Origin: UBA4717 sp002404395
Lineage (GTDB): Bacteria; Bacillota; Clostridia; Oscillospirales; CAG-272
NCBI GenBank assembly: GCA_937902275.1
Contig: CALFNW010000156.1
Location: 1-5,161 of the forward strand
Reading direction: 5' to 3'
DNA length: 5,161 nt
Of the stretch, positions 1 to 5,090 are shown in pieces; the stretch's first letter is position 1; each line of letters begins with the position of its first letter. The translations under genes and the position numbers were made by a program. A model generated the notes under the pieces. That model was not told where the DNA came from and ran no database searches. It saw nothing but the letters and a program-made list of their open reading frames with translations.

Positions 1-195
1 CAGCGTAAGGGTGTTGCCCTTGTCTTTGAGCATACAGCCCATCAGGGATGCGGCACTCAGAGTGCGTCCGAGTAAAGCGGTCGCGGTCGGTGCGGTTCGG
101 TGTATCTCAAATGCGGTGTTTACCATATCGGTAGAATTTATAACAAATGCACGTGCGCTTCCGTCACGTGTCATTGCGCGCAGAATTTTTGCCAT
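1..195 (-). CDS. hslO: Hsp33 redox-regulated chaperone, N-terminal part (3' end outside window)
   Basis: Translating the complement from the ATG at 195-193 gives 65 codons running off the window edge, starting MAKILRAMTRDGSARAF. The order of features (AxxRDGSARAFVINST, then HRTAPTATALLGRTLSAASLMG, then MLKDKGNTLTL) is the conserved N-terminus of Hsp33. Hsp33 is a cytosolic holdase chaperone activated by oxidative unfolding. Its zinc-binding cysteines lie at the C-terminus, outside this window, so redox competence cannot be judged. The single Cys visible (residue 54) is not part of that centre. The start is set by family alignment; the Shine-Dalgarno is weak (GGAA seven nt before the ATG) and sits directly after a GC hairpin. 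The gene follows the methyltransferase on the same strand after a 130-nt gap and is probably transcribed with it, perhaps with extra control from the leader. The family call is from recognition of the sequence; I am very sure of it. Confidence 0.93.
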   Translation of the reverse strand, partial: MAKILRAMTRDGSARAFVINSTDMVNTAFEIHRTAPTATALLGRTLSAASLMGCMLKDKGNTLTL

Positions 196-325
196 ACAAA
201 GCTTCCCATGTCGGCGCAGCCGACTCAAAAAGTTAACGTGAATTTTCGATCCAGCAACGTAAGAGCTAAGCGCGAAAACAGCGATTTCATTCAGCGGAGA
301 TCAACTTTCACACTAAGCTTTCCGT
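196..325 (-). promoter_or_regulatory. hslO leader with GC hairpin and shared 11-mer
   Basis: This 130-nt gap between the methyltransferase and hslO is not coding. Read on the minus strand it contains AAAATTCACGT (246-236), a T-run, a perfect 6-bp hairpin GTCGGC-TGC-GCCGAC (224-210), then ATGG and GGAA, with the hslO ATG 14 nt after the hairpin. An imperfect outer inverted repeat joins GTGAA...GATC (around 311-299) with GATC...TTCAC (around 251-238). The same arrangement, at the same distances, precedes the small lipoprotein gene at 1531. I see no convincing -35/-10 pair. It may be a structured cis-acting RNA, a weak attenuator, or one copy of a dispersed intergenic repeat; the sequence alone does not decide. 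Confidence 0.5.
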
Positions 326-1084
326 TCAGTGTTTTATTGCACGTGCGATAAAATATGCACGGTCATCGGTAGGCTTGAGTGCGCTCATACGATCGTCGCC
401 GAGCACCTCAAGCACTTCAAAACCGGTATCGGTCAAGCATTTTTCAATATGCTTAATACTGTAACAGCGTTCGCGCTGAGATTCCTCGCTTCGCAGGTAG
501 CTTCCGTCGGGCTGTTCTTCAAAGAAAGTAAGGTAAAAGTCGCACAGGCGCGTTTTTTCGTTGTAGTAGTTCTGCCATGCGCAGAAAATGCCGTCTGCTT
601 CAAGTATGTAGCTGTTTTGCGAATATATGTTTTTAAATTTATGCTCGGTGTTTACGTCAAAGATAAAAATGCAGTTCGGTTCAAGATAGTTGTGAACCAA
701 TGCAAAACATTTTGCAAGCTCGCCGGAGCGCGTCAGGTAATTCAGACTGTCAAAGCAACAGTATACCGCCTGGACTGTACCGTACAGCTCAAAATCTGTC
801 ATGCTTTGATTCAGAAACAGAATATCGGCCCCGGCTTCCGACGCGCGTTCGGCTGCGGCTTCAAGCATATCCTCCGAAATATCAACGCCGGTCATGTCGA
901 AGCCGCGGGCGGCAAGCTCTGCGGTCAGCTTGCCCGTGCCGCAAGCAAGGTCAAGTATCAGCTCCGGTCTTCCGTGCGGCACGATACTTGTTTTTTTTAG
1001 CAGAAAATCCGCCAGCTCCGCGTAATCGACCTCGGTGTTCAAACGGTCGTACAGCCTTGCAAGGTTTGTGTACTGAGCACTCAT
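326..1084 (-). CDS. Class I SAM-dependent methyltransferase (YqeM-like)
   Basis: This 252-residue protein has a Rossmann-fold methyltransferase core. Motif I is LDLACGTG at residues 44-51 (SAM-binding glycine loop). The acidic residue binding the SAM ribose is D68 in GVDIS. The motif-IV-like segment is FDSLNYL at 111-117, followed by the strand LEPNCIFIFDVNT at 134-146. The N-terminal YTNLARLYDRL opening and the overall length match the Firmicutes YqeM-type proteins, whose substrate is not established, so none is assigned. The start is supported by CGGAG six nt before the ATG, lying in the 12-nt gap after the upstream lipoprotein stop; the two genes are therefore translationally linked. As I recall, genes of this type often sit near hslO in Clostridia, and hslO is next here. 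The 5' end carries an A8 run (codons 29-32). The SAM-binding call is firm; the YqeM subgroup is likely. Confidence 0.87.
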   Translation of the reverse strand: MSAQYTNLARLYDRLNTEVDYAELADFLLKKTSIVPHGRPELILDLACGTGKLTAELAARGFDMTGVDISEDMLEAAAERASEAGADILFLNQSMTDFELYGTVQAVYCCFDSLNYLTRSGELAKCFALVHNYLEPNCIFIFDVNTEHKFKNIYSQNSYILEADGIFCAWQNYYNEKTRLCDFYLTFFEEQPDGSYLRSEESQRERCYSIKHIEKCLTDTGFEVLEVLGDDRMSALKPTDDRAYFIARAIKH

Positions 1085-1096
1085 CTGCGACTCCGA

Positions 1097-1531
1097 TCAC
1101 TGTCTTTTGTATTCCACGCCTTCGATCACAAGCGTGTCGCCGTCAAGCTCAAACTCAACCGGAAGCAATTGAACTGCATCGTCAACGGATATATCAAGCT
1201 CGATCGCGTTAGCGGCAGTGATGCGGTAGGTCGGCTCGGTCGCGTTCATTTCGTCAATATATTTTATCAGATCATCTTCTTCGATCCCAAAAGCGCTGTA
1301 ATCGGTAAGCGAGTCGGCGGCGTAAACAAAATTGAAGTGTCCGTCGTCGGTAAATTCAAAGCCGTATCCGAACAGATTCTGACCGTCGACCGGGAGCCAT
1401 TTGCCGACAAGCCCGGATTCAATATATACGTTGTCTTCGGCGACGCTGCTTTCCGGCTTTTCGGTATTGCCGCAGGACACTGCAAACAGAGCGGTCACTA
1501 AAAGCATAAGAATAACAAGTGATTTTTTCAT
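1097..1531 (-). CDS. Small secreted lipoprotein, lipocalin-like
   Basis: A 144-residue protein starting MKKSLVILML with a hydrophobic signal and a lipobox-like AVSC ending at Cys20, so it is predicted to be lipid-anchored on the outer face of the membrane. After an acidic linker (residues 21-39) comes a compact beta-rich domain. It opens with GKWLPVDG (43-50), then GYGFEFTDDGHFNFVY (55-70), and ends in short strands YRITAANAIELDI, VEFELDGDTLVIEGVEYKRQ. The G-x-W opening, the 'F-DDG' strand and the 'GDTLVIEGVEY' ending are typical of small secreted lipocalin-like domains in Clostridia. I cannot name the family with certainty or assign a ligand. The reading frame is open further upstream to a TTG at 1663, but the ATG at 1531 is chosen because it begins a proper signal peptide. 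It lies 139 nt after the solute-binding gene and 12 nt before the methyltransferase gene. Confidence 0.82.
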   Translation of the reverse strand: MKKSLVILMLLVTALFAVSCGNTEKPESSVAEDNVYIESGLVGKWLPVDGQNLFGYGFEFTDDGHFNFVYAADSLTDYSAFGIEEDDLIKYIDEMNATEPTYRITAANAIELDISVDDAVQLLPVEFELDGDTLVIEGVEYKRQ

Positions 1532-1670
1532 TATAATTTTCCATACCGCCGTAGGCGGCCCGCAAAAAACAGACGTGAATTTTAACAAGGATACGATCTT
1601 CACGCAGACCTCACACAAAATTATCGGCGGATCTTGTACAGGCTTTGAGTGCACGGCGCTCAATTAACGC
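1532..1670 (-). promoter_or_regulatory. Small-lipoprotein leader with GC hairpin and shared 11-mer
   Basis: This 139-nt gap follows the solute-binding gene. On the minus strand it holds CGTGAA (1604-1599) paired with TTCACG (1579-1574) across a 19-nt loop. The second arm is part of AAAATTCACGT (1583-1573). Then come a six-T run, a hairpin GCCGCC-TAC-GGCGGT (1559-1545; last pair G-U in RNA), ATGG, GGAA and the ATG 13 nt after the hairpin. The stem followed by a T-run could act as a weak terminator or attenuator between the two lipoprotein genes. The architecture is the same as in the hslO leader. No good sigma-A promoter is visible. Confidence 0.5.
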
Positions 1671-3119
1671 TTACTTTGAGAGCGCGTCGATACGATCACC
1701 GATGCCCTCGCTTATGCGATTGTAATATTCAAGTCCGTGGTTTGTGTTGACCGCACCCGAAGCGGCGCGGTAGGTCGCGTTTGCAAGTCCTCTGACTCCT
1801 CCCGAATACATATACGCAAAGTCGTATCTGACCGACGATATTATCTTATCGAGCATATTTACGCTGTCGTTGTCGCGCAGAATGTAATTCATTGCGTGCT
1901 CAAGGTAAAGCTCATCGACGTATCCGTACATTGCGGCATTAGCGGATTCAAGCAAAACGCCGCTGCGGGTCAGGTCGGGTGTTTCGGAAAGCACGATCGA
2001 AACGGTCGCGCCGTTTCCGGGCAGCGAGAACGGATCCGAACCGTCAAGAGTCGGGCTCGGCAGTATCCCCCAATCGAATCCGAGTTCTGCAAGGTCATCG
2101 ACAGCTGAAAGTTCGGTAAAGACAAACAGCGCTTTTTCGGATTTGAACAGCTCATCGGCGCGTCGCTCGGATATCGCAAAACTTTGTTTTGAACTGTACA
2201 AAAGCGCAGATACCGCGTCGGCAAGCTGCTGTGCCGTATCGTCAAAAGGCGAATATTCGGCGCGCCCGTCCGATTTTGAAAGGTAATTGCCGTGGGAGGC
2301 GAAGAAAAGTTTTTCGGCAAATCCGTCGGCGGTATCGGCGCTCACGGTTCCGTTCAAGCCGTTGTCCGCCGCGGCAAGCTTTGAAAGCTCGTTGAATTTT
2401 TCAAGCGTCCATGAGCCGTTCTTAACGTAGTCGTACAATGAGGCTTCGCCGAGCGTGGCGGCGAGATTTTTGTTGAACAGTATCGCAGAGAGCGAGGACG
2501 GGTCGGCATTAAGTGCACCTACGACTCCGGCGGGCTGCGTTGAGGGCGCGGTCTGCGCCGTGGATAAAGCGTCAAAATAGGGTGCGCCTGCCGTGTAAAA
2601 CGGCAGGGTCTGCGGATTTTTTGCATACCCGGACAAAGCATATCTCCAAAGCTGTCCCGGCGATATGCATAACAGATCGGCAAAGTAAAGCCCCGAGTTT
2701 TCGGCGGCACGCGCCTGATTAAACAGCTCGTTGTCGCTCAGACTGAGTCTGACGGCGGAGAAATTGAATTTTTCTTCAAGCAGATTGACGCGCGCATATT
2801 TTTCGCGGTTTATCACAGACTCCGCGTCATCCGGCAGAGCGCCGGAACCGTTCTTTACGGCGAATACCGCTTTACTGCCTCCGAAGTCGATCTCATCAAG
2901 TCTTGCGATTGCGTCATCCGATATCTCGCGCTTGCCTTTTTTCTGAATATCAGTGACCGTTTCCGCTGTTGATGAGTCAAGGGATTCGGAGATATCTGTG
3001 CTTTGAGAGATATCTGACGAGCCGCCGGAGTCAGAGCATGAGGCGAAAAACAAAGTCAGAGCGAGGATGATAAGCACGATCGTGCGGGTCAAAAAATATG
3101 TTTTTTTGAGTTTCGGCAT
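1671..3119 (-). CDS. Extracellular solute-binding-like lipoprotein
   Basis: This 482-residue protein starts with a signal peptide (KLKK basic region, hydrophobic residues 11-26) and a lipobox FASC with Cys28, then a Ser/Asp/Thr-rich linker to about residue 65. The rest resembles the large clostridial family of ABC-type solute-binding lipoproteins. Family-like features are NREKYARVNLLEEKF (104-118), AILFNKNL (212-219), LYDYVKNGSWTLEKFNEL (228-245), FDWGILPSP (348-356) and LEHAMNYILRDNDSVNMLDKI (406-426). Such proteins usually bind sugars or related nutrients for an importer, but no permease or ATPase gene is adjacent, so the ligand and even a transport role are unproven. The start is supported by CGGAG six nt upstream of the ATG and by a consensus promoter. 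It is the first gene of the minus-strand block. Family confidence is good; substrate is unknown. Confidence 0.78.
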   Translation of the reverse strand: MPKLKKTYFLTRTIVLIILALTLFFASCSDSGGSSDISQSTDISESLDSSTAETVTDIQKKGKREISDDAIARLDEIDFGGSKAVFAVKNGSGALPDDAESVINREKYARVNLLEEKFNFSAVRLSLSDNELFNQARAAENSGLYFADLLCISPGQLWRYALSGYAKNPQTLPFYTAGAPYFDALSTAQTAPSTQPAGVVGALNADPSSLSAILFNKNLAATLGEASLYDYVKNGSWTLEKFNELSKLAAADNGLNGTVSADTADGFAEKLFFASHGNYLSKSDGRAEYSPFDDTAQQLADAVSALLYSSKQSFAISERRADELFKSEKALFVFTELSAVDDLAELGFDWGILPSPTLDGSDPFSLPGNGATVSIVLSETPDLTRSGVLLESANAAMYGYVDELYLEHAMNYILRDNDSVNMLDKIISSVRYDFAYMYSGGVRGLANATYRAASGAVNTNHGLEYYNRISEGIGDRIDALSK

Positions 3120-3172
3120 TTGCGGCTCCGATAAAGAAGTAATATGCCTTAAGTATACAAAAGCACATTAGG

Positions 3173-3201
3173 ATTATACCGCAAAAATGTGTTTAAGTCA
3201 A
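3173..3201 (-). promoter_or_regulatory. Sigma-A promoter of the solute-binding gene block
   Basis: On the minus strand the -35 box TTGACT (3201-3196) and the perfect -10 box TATAAT (3178-3173) are separated by exactly 17 bp. Transcription should start near 3166, giving a leader of about 47 nt before the ATG at 3119. It is the only strong promoter seen for the four minus-strand genes, so it may serve the whole block. Confidence 0.85.
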
Positions 3202-3204
3202 CAG

Positions 3205-3214
3205 ATTCCGGAAT
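3205..3214. promoter_or_regulatory. Palindrome ATTCCGGAAT upstream of the divergent promoter
   Basis: A perfect 10-bp palindrome lies three bases upstream of the -35 box of the minus-strand promoter, within the 177-bp divergent region. The position would suit a regulator acting on either gene. It is short enough to be chance, and no regulator is encoded nearby. Confidence 0.25.
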
Positions 3215-3284
3215 AAAAAACGCTCCGATGAATAAAGGGGATACATATGGGGAAAATATCAGTATGAAAAAGAGCTATGCTCGG

Positions 3285-3290
3285 AAAGGA
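3285..3290 (+). promoter_or_regulatory. Ribosome binding site that fixes the DUF378 start
   Basis: AAAGGA sits six nt before the ATG at 3297. Earlier in-frame ATGs (3229 and 3264) lack a comparable site, so the shorter 69-residue product is preferred, which also matches the usual N-terminus of the family. Confidence 0.7.
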
Positions 3291-3296
3291 ATCAAT

Positions 3297-3506
3297 ATGT
3301 TAGACAGAATAGCGTTAATACTTGTAATAATCGGTGCGCTCAATTGGGGCAGCATCGGACTGTTCAGCTTTGATATCGTAGCATGGATCTGCGGAGGACA
3401 GGCATCGGTGATAAGTCGGATTATCTATACCGTTGTGGGACTCTGCGGACTTTGGTGCATTTCGTTGCTGTTCCGTGAACGCGGAGAAATCACAGATAAA
3501 AACTGA
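3297..3506 (+). CDS. DUF378 (YuzA-like) small membrane protein
   Basis: A 69-residue protein starting MLDRIALILVIIGALNWG. It has two predicted membrane helices (about residues 4-26 and 40-59) with the family hallmark GALNWGSIGLF at 13-23 and the second helix ending before a charged tail (FRERGEITDKN). This is the layout of DUF378/YuzA proteins, which are typically 60-80 residues long; their function is not known. The start at 3297 follows AAAGGA at six nt. In-frame ATGs at 3264 and 3229 would add 11 or 23 polar residues, with no good Shine-Dalgarno. It is transcribed divergently from the solute-binding gene. I do not find a convincing promoter of its own. Two hairpin terminators follow, so it appears to be a single-gene unit. 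Confidence 0.85.
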   Translation: MLDRIALILVIIGALNWGSIGLFSFDIVAWICGGQASVISRIIYTVVGLCGLWCISLLFRERGEITDKN

Positions 3507-3524
3507 AGCTGCAGTCATTAAGCA

Positions 3525-3549
3525 TGCGGCTCGGTGCGCCGCAATTTTT
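3525..3549 (+). terminator. Rho-independent terminator after DUF378 gene
   Basis: The stem TGCGGC/GCCGCA (3525-3530 and 3538-3543) has a 7-nt loop and is followed by A and five T residues, starting 18 nt after the DUF378 stop codon. The stem is short, so read-through to the second hairpin is likely. Confidence 0.6.
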
Positions 3550-3582
3550 CGGAAATTAAACCGCATCGGAGCAAAAGACTGC

Positions 3583-3640
3583 GCGAAGCGGGTCGTAAAA
3601 TGTCGTTTTGATTTTTTACGACCTGCTTCGCTTTTGTATT
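3583..3640 (+). terminator. Long-stem terminator, second after DUF378 gene
   Basis: Arms at 3583-3600 and 3614-3631 pair over 18 bp with a single G-U (GCGAAGCGGGTCGTAAAA against its near-complement) around a 13-nt loop. CTTTTGTATTT follows. It would end transcription from the DUF378 side and insulate the strong promoter downstream. On the other strand the T-rich stretch is weaker and six nt away, so action in that direction is less likely. Confidence 0.75.
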
Positions 3641-3748
3641 TGAGTTTGCCCGACATATATTTAATGAAGATTTTTGATACCTTGCAAGTTAAAAGTGCAC
3701 AAAAACCATCGCAAAACACAATTTTTTTTAACAAAAAAGGAAAAACTA

Positions 3749-3779
3749 TTGACAAAAGGTATACCTTGTGTGCTATAAT
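3749..3779 (+). promoter_or_regulatory. Promoter with 19-bp spacer and extended -10 for the surface-protein gene
   Basis: A perfect -35 box TTGACA (3749-3754) and a perfect -10 box TATAAT (3774-3779), the latter preceded by TGC (extended -10), are separated by 19 bp instead of 17. An A/T-rich tract lies upstream. Transcription would begin near 3786, leaving about 48 nt of leader to the ATG at 3834. The long spacer with a palindrome inside it is the arrangement known from MerR-family activated promoters. The TGN element could instead allow constitutive use. Confidence 0.8.
3756..3767. promoter_or_regulatory. Operator-like palindrome AAGGTATACCTT in the promoter spacer
   Basis: This perfect 12-bp palindrome lies wholly between the -35 and -10 boxes. 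After one mismatch on each side, three more pairs match (3752-3754 with 3769-3771). Its centre is nearer the -35 box, as in the mer promoter. A MerR-type activator is the best architectural fit; a repressor blocking polymerase would also fit. No regulator gene is present in the window. Confidence 0.5.
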
Positions 3780-3833
3780 ACAGATGTATCATTACGATAT
3801 GTGATGAATCAAAAATGAAAGGAGTTTTTCAAC

Positions 3834-5018
3834 ATGAAAAACAAAGTTTTAGCACTTGTTCTCGTTCTTGCGATGATCCTGAGCGCAATGTCGATCATTG
3901 TAAGCGCTGAAGGCTATGACGCTCCCCTTCCGGGCGGTCGTGTACTCTTCGGCGTTGAAGAAATGATGTACCCCGGCGACGAGGGAACCAAGTTCCACGG
4001 CGCAATCGTTAAGCCTGACGTATGGAACCCCATCGACGGCAAATACGAGACCTACACCGGCGTTAAGCTCGAAAAGACCACCTACAAGGGCGTTGACTGC
4101 GTAGCAGTAAGCCTTCAGGACGATGTAACCACCGGTTACTTCGATTTCAGCTACTATCAGTGGAATGCAACCTATTATATGCCTTCTCTTGACGCTTCCA
4201 AGTATTCTTGGCTCACCATCAAGTATGCATATAATGATGCAGGAAGCGACATGAGCTACTTCAAGTTCCATGCTTCCAAGGACGTTACTCCTCTCGGAGC
4301 TTCGGTTCTTAAGTCCGCTTATAAGACATGGGATATCGTCAATGGTAAGGGCGAGTGGCAGACCACTACCGTTTACCTCGGCGACATGATTTTCGAAGAC
4401 GGTACTCTTTGGGATGAAAACACTGTTCGTCAGTGGAGAATCCATATGTTTGAAGGCAACACCAACCCCGATGCAGTTTGCTACATAGCTGGTTTCGGAT
4501 TCTTCGAGACCGAAGAGGCTGCAAAGGCTTGGGATTACAAGACCACCGGTGCAACCGATTCTTCTGCTGATGATGAAGCTGCAAAGGCAGCTGCAGAAGC
4601 TGCTGCAAAGGCAGAGGCTGAAGCTAAGGCTAAGGCAGAAGCAGAAGCAAAGGCAGCTGCAGAGGCTGCTGCAAAGGCAGAAGCAGAAGCTAAGGCTAAG
4701 GCAGAAGCTGCTGCAAAGGCAGAAGCAGAAGCAAAGGCAGCTGCAGAAGCTGCTGCAAAGGCAGACGCTACCGAAGCTGAAAAGAAAGCTGCTGAAGAAG
4801 CTGCAAAGGCTGCTGAAGATGCTAAGAAGGCTGCTGAAGCTGCAGAGGCTGCAAAGACCGCTGCTGACAACGCAGCTGCTGAAGCTACCGACGCTGCTAA
4901 GAATGCAGGCACTACCGGTTCGGCTGCTCAGACCGGCGACTACACTGTAGTTGCTGTTATCGCAGCTGTTATCGCTCTCGGCGCGCTCGCAGTTTCCAAG
5001 AAGAAGTTCTCTCTCTGA
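3834..5018 (+). CDS. Secreted surface protein: beta-rich domain, EAAAK helical stalk, QTGD-type C-terminal anchor
   Basis: This 394-residue protein has four parts. Residues 1-25 are a signal peptide (MKNKVLALVL..., likely cleaved near VSA-EG). Residues 26-235 form an aromatic- and beta-rich domain. Its pattern SKYSWLTIKYAYND, GEWQTTTVYLGDM, VRQWRIHMFEG, YIAGFGFFETEEAAKAW resembles galactose-binding-like jelly-roll modules of clostridial surface proteins; its only two cysteines (C89, C216) could form a disulfide. Residues 245-357 are almost pure Ala, Lys and Glu, with EAAAK at 255, 277, 291 and 305, predicting a long rigid helix. The end has QTGD (366-369), a hydrophobic stretch (371-387) and KKKFSL, like a sortase sorting signal but without the usual proline. 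The start follows AAAGGAG at nine nt. Alanine codons are almost all GCT or GCA, unlike the minus-strand genes, suggesting high expression. Ligand and partners are unknown. A CBM-like role is inference. Confidence 0.85.
   Translation: MKNKVLALVLVLAMILSAMSIIVSAEGYDAPLPGGRVLFGVEEMMYPGDEGTKFHGAIVKPDVWNPIDGKYETYTGVKLEKTTYKGVDCVAVSLQDDVTTGYFDFSYYQWNATYYMPSLDASKYSWLTIKYAYNDAGSDMSYFKFHASKDVTPLGASVLKSAYKTWDIVNGKGEWQTTTVYLGDMIFEDGTLWDENTVRQWRIHMFEGNTNPDAVCYIAGFGFFETEEAAKAWDYKTTGATDSSADDEAAKAAAEAAAKAEAEAKAKAEAEAKAAAEAAAKAEAEAKAKAEAAAKAEAEAKAAAEAAAKADATEAEKKAAEEAAKAAEDAKKAAEAAEAAKTAADNAAAEATDAAKNAGTTGSAAQTGDYTVVAVIAAVIALGALAVSKKKFSL
4575..4766 (+). repeat. In-frame Ala-Lys-Glu coding repeat (66-bp units)
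   Basis: Within the stalk, two adjacent 66-bp units (4584-4649 and 4650-4715; 22 codons each) are nearly identical, followed by a rearranged partial copy to 4766. Each full unit encodes K-AAA-EAAAK-AEAEAK-AKAE plus three or four residues. The first two units differ in protein only near their ends (E271 against A293). Only GCT, GCA, AAG, AAA, GAA and GAG codons are used. The unit of 22 residues (2 x 11) fits a helix with a hendecad period. Such DNA may expand or contract by recombination. Confidence 0.8.
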
Positions 5019-5049
5019 GCTTTGATCGGAAGCTTATAATATAAGTGAT

Positions 5050-5090
5050 AAGATCCGCCCCGAATTTCGGGGCGGATCTTTTGACTTTTT
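5050..5090 (+). terminator. Strong Rho-independent terminator of the surface-protein gene
   Basis: Perfect 13-bp arms AAGATCCGCCCCG (5050-5062) and CGGGGCGGATCTT (5068-5080) flank the loop AATTT and lead into TTGACTTTTT. It lies 31 nt after the stop codon and makes the surface-protein gene a monocistronic unit together with its own promoter. Confidence 0.9.

Larger units (their letters stand above)
3507..3833. other. 327-base gene-free interval
   Basis: No credible gene lies here on either strand. It holds two terminators (3525-3549 and 3583-3640), then an A/T-rich tract with runs of T and A at 3721-3748 that may act as an UP element. After these come the promoter and palindrome at 3749-3779, an untranslated leader and the ribosome binding site AAAGGAG (3818-3824) of the surface-protein gene. 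The stretch 3641-3720 shows nothing recognisable apart from an ATACCTTG octamer at 3677-3684 that is repeated in the promoter palindrome 84 bp away. Confidence 0.7.

Noticed and set aside
329..1000. 223-codon plus-strand frame opposite the methyltransferase gene
   Set aside because: It is antisense to a clearly recognised methyltransferase, is Cys-rich with no domain pattern, and has no ribosome binding site.
1530..1535. TATAAT on the minus strand overlapping the small lipoprotein start codon
   Set aside because: It includes the A and T of the start codon, so a transcript from it would begin inside the gene; no -35 box is placed correctly.
1532..1663. N-terminal extension of the small lipoprotein from a TTG at 1663
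   Set aside because: It would bury the signal peptide 44 residues inside the protein and read through the hairpin leader. The ATG at 1531 gives a standard lipoprotein start.
3315..3804. Overlapping open frames on both strands across the DUF378 gene and the following gap
   Set aside because: They cross the DUF378 coding region, both terminators and the promoter, lack ribosome binding sites, and resemble no protein.
4575..4766. Repeats considered as a CRISPR-like array
   Set aside because: Units are directly adjacent without unique spacers, stay in frame, and encode a regular Ala-Lys-Glu helix.
4535..4912. Long open frame on the minus strand (Ala/Ser-rich) and Gln/Leu/Arg-rich frames on the plus strand across the stalk repeat
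   Set aside because: They arise because the repeat uses only GCN, AAR and GAR codons, which keeps other frames open. No ribosome binding site or plausible protein supports them, whereas the main frame has a signal peptide and anchor.
5035..5040. TATAAT after the surface-protein stop codon on the plus strand
   Set aside because: No -35 box lies at 16-19 bp upstream, and the strong terminator begins ten bases later.
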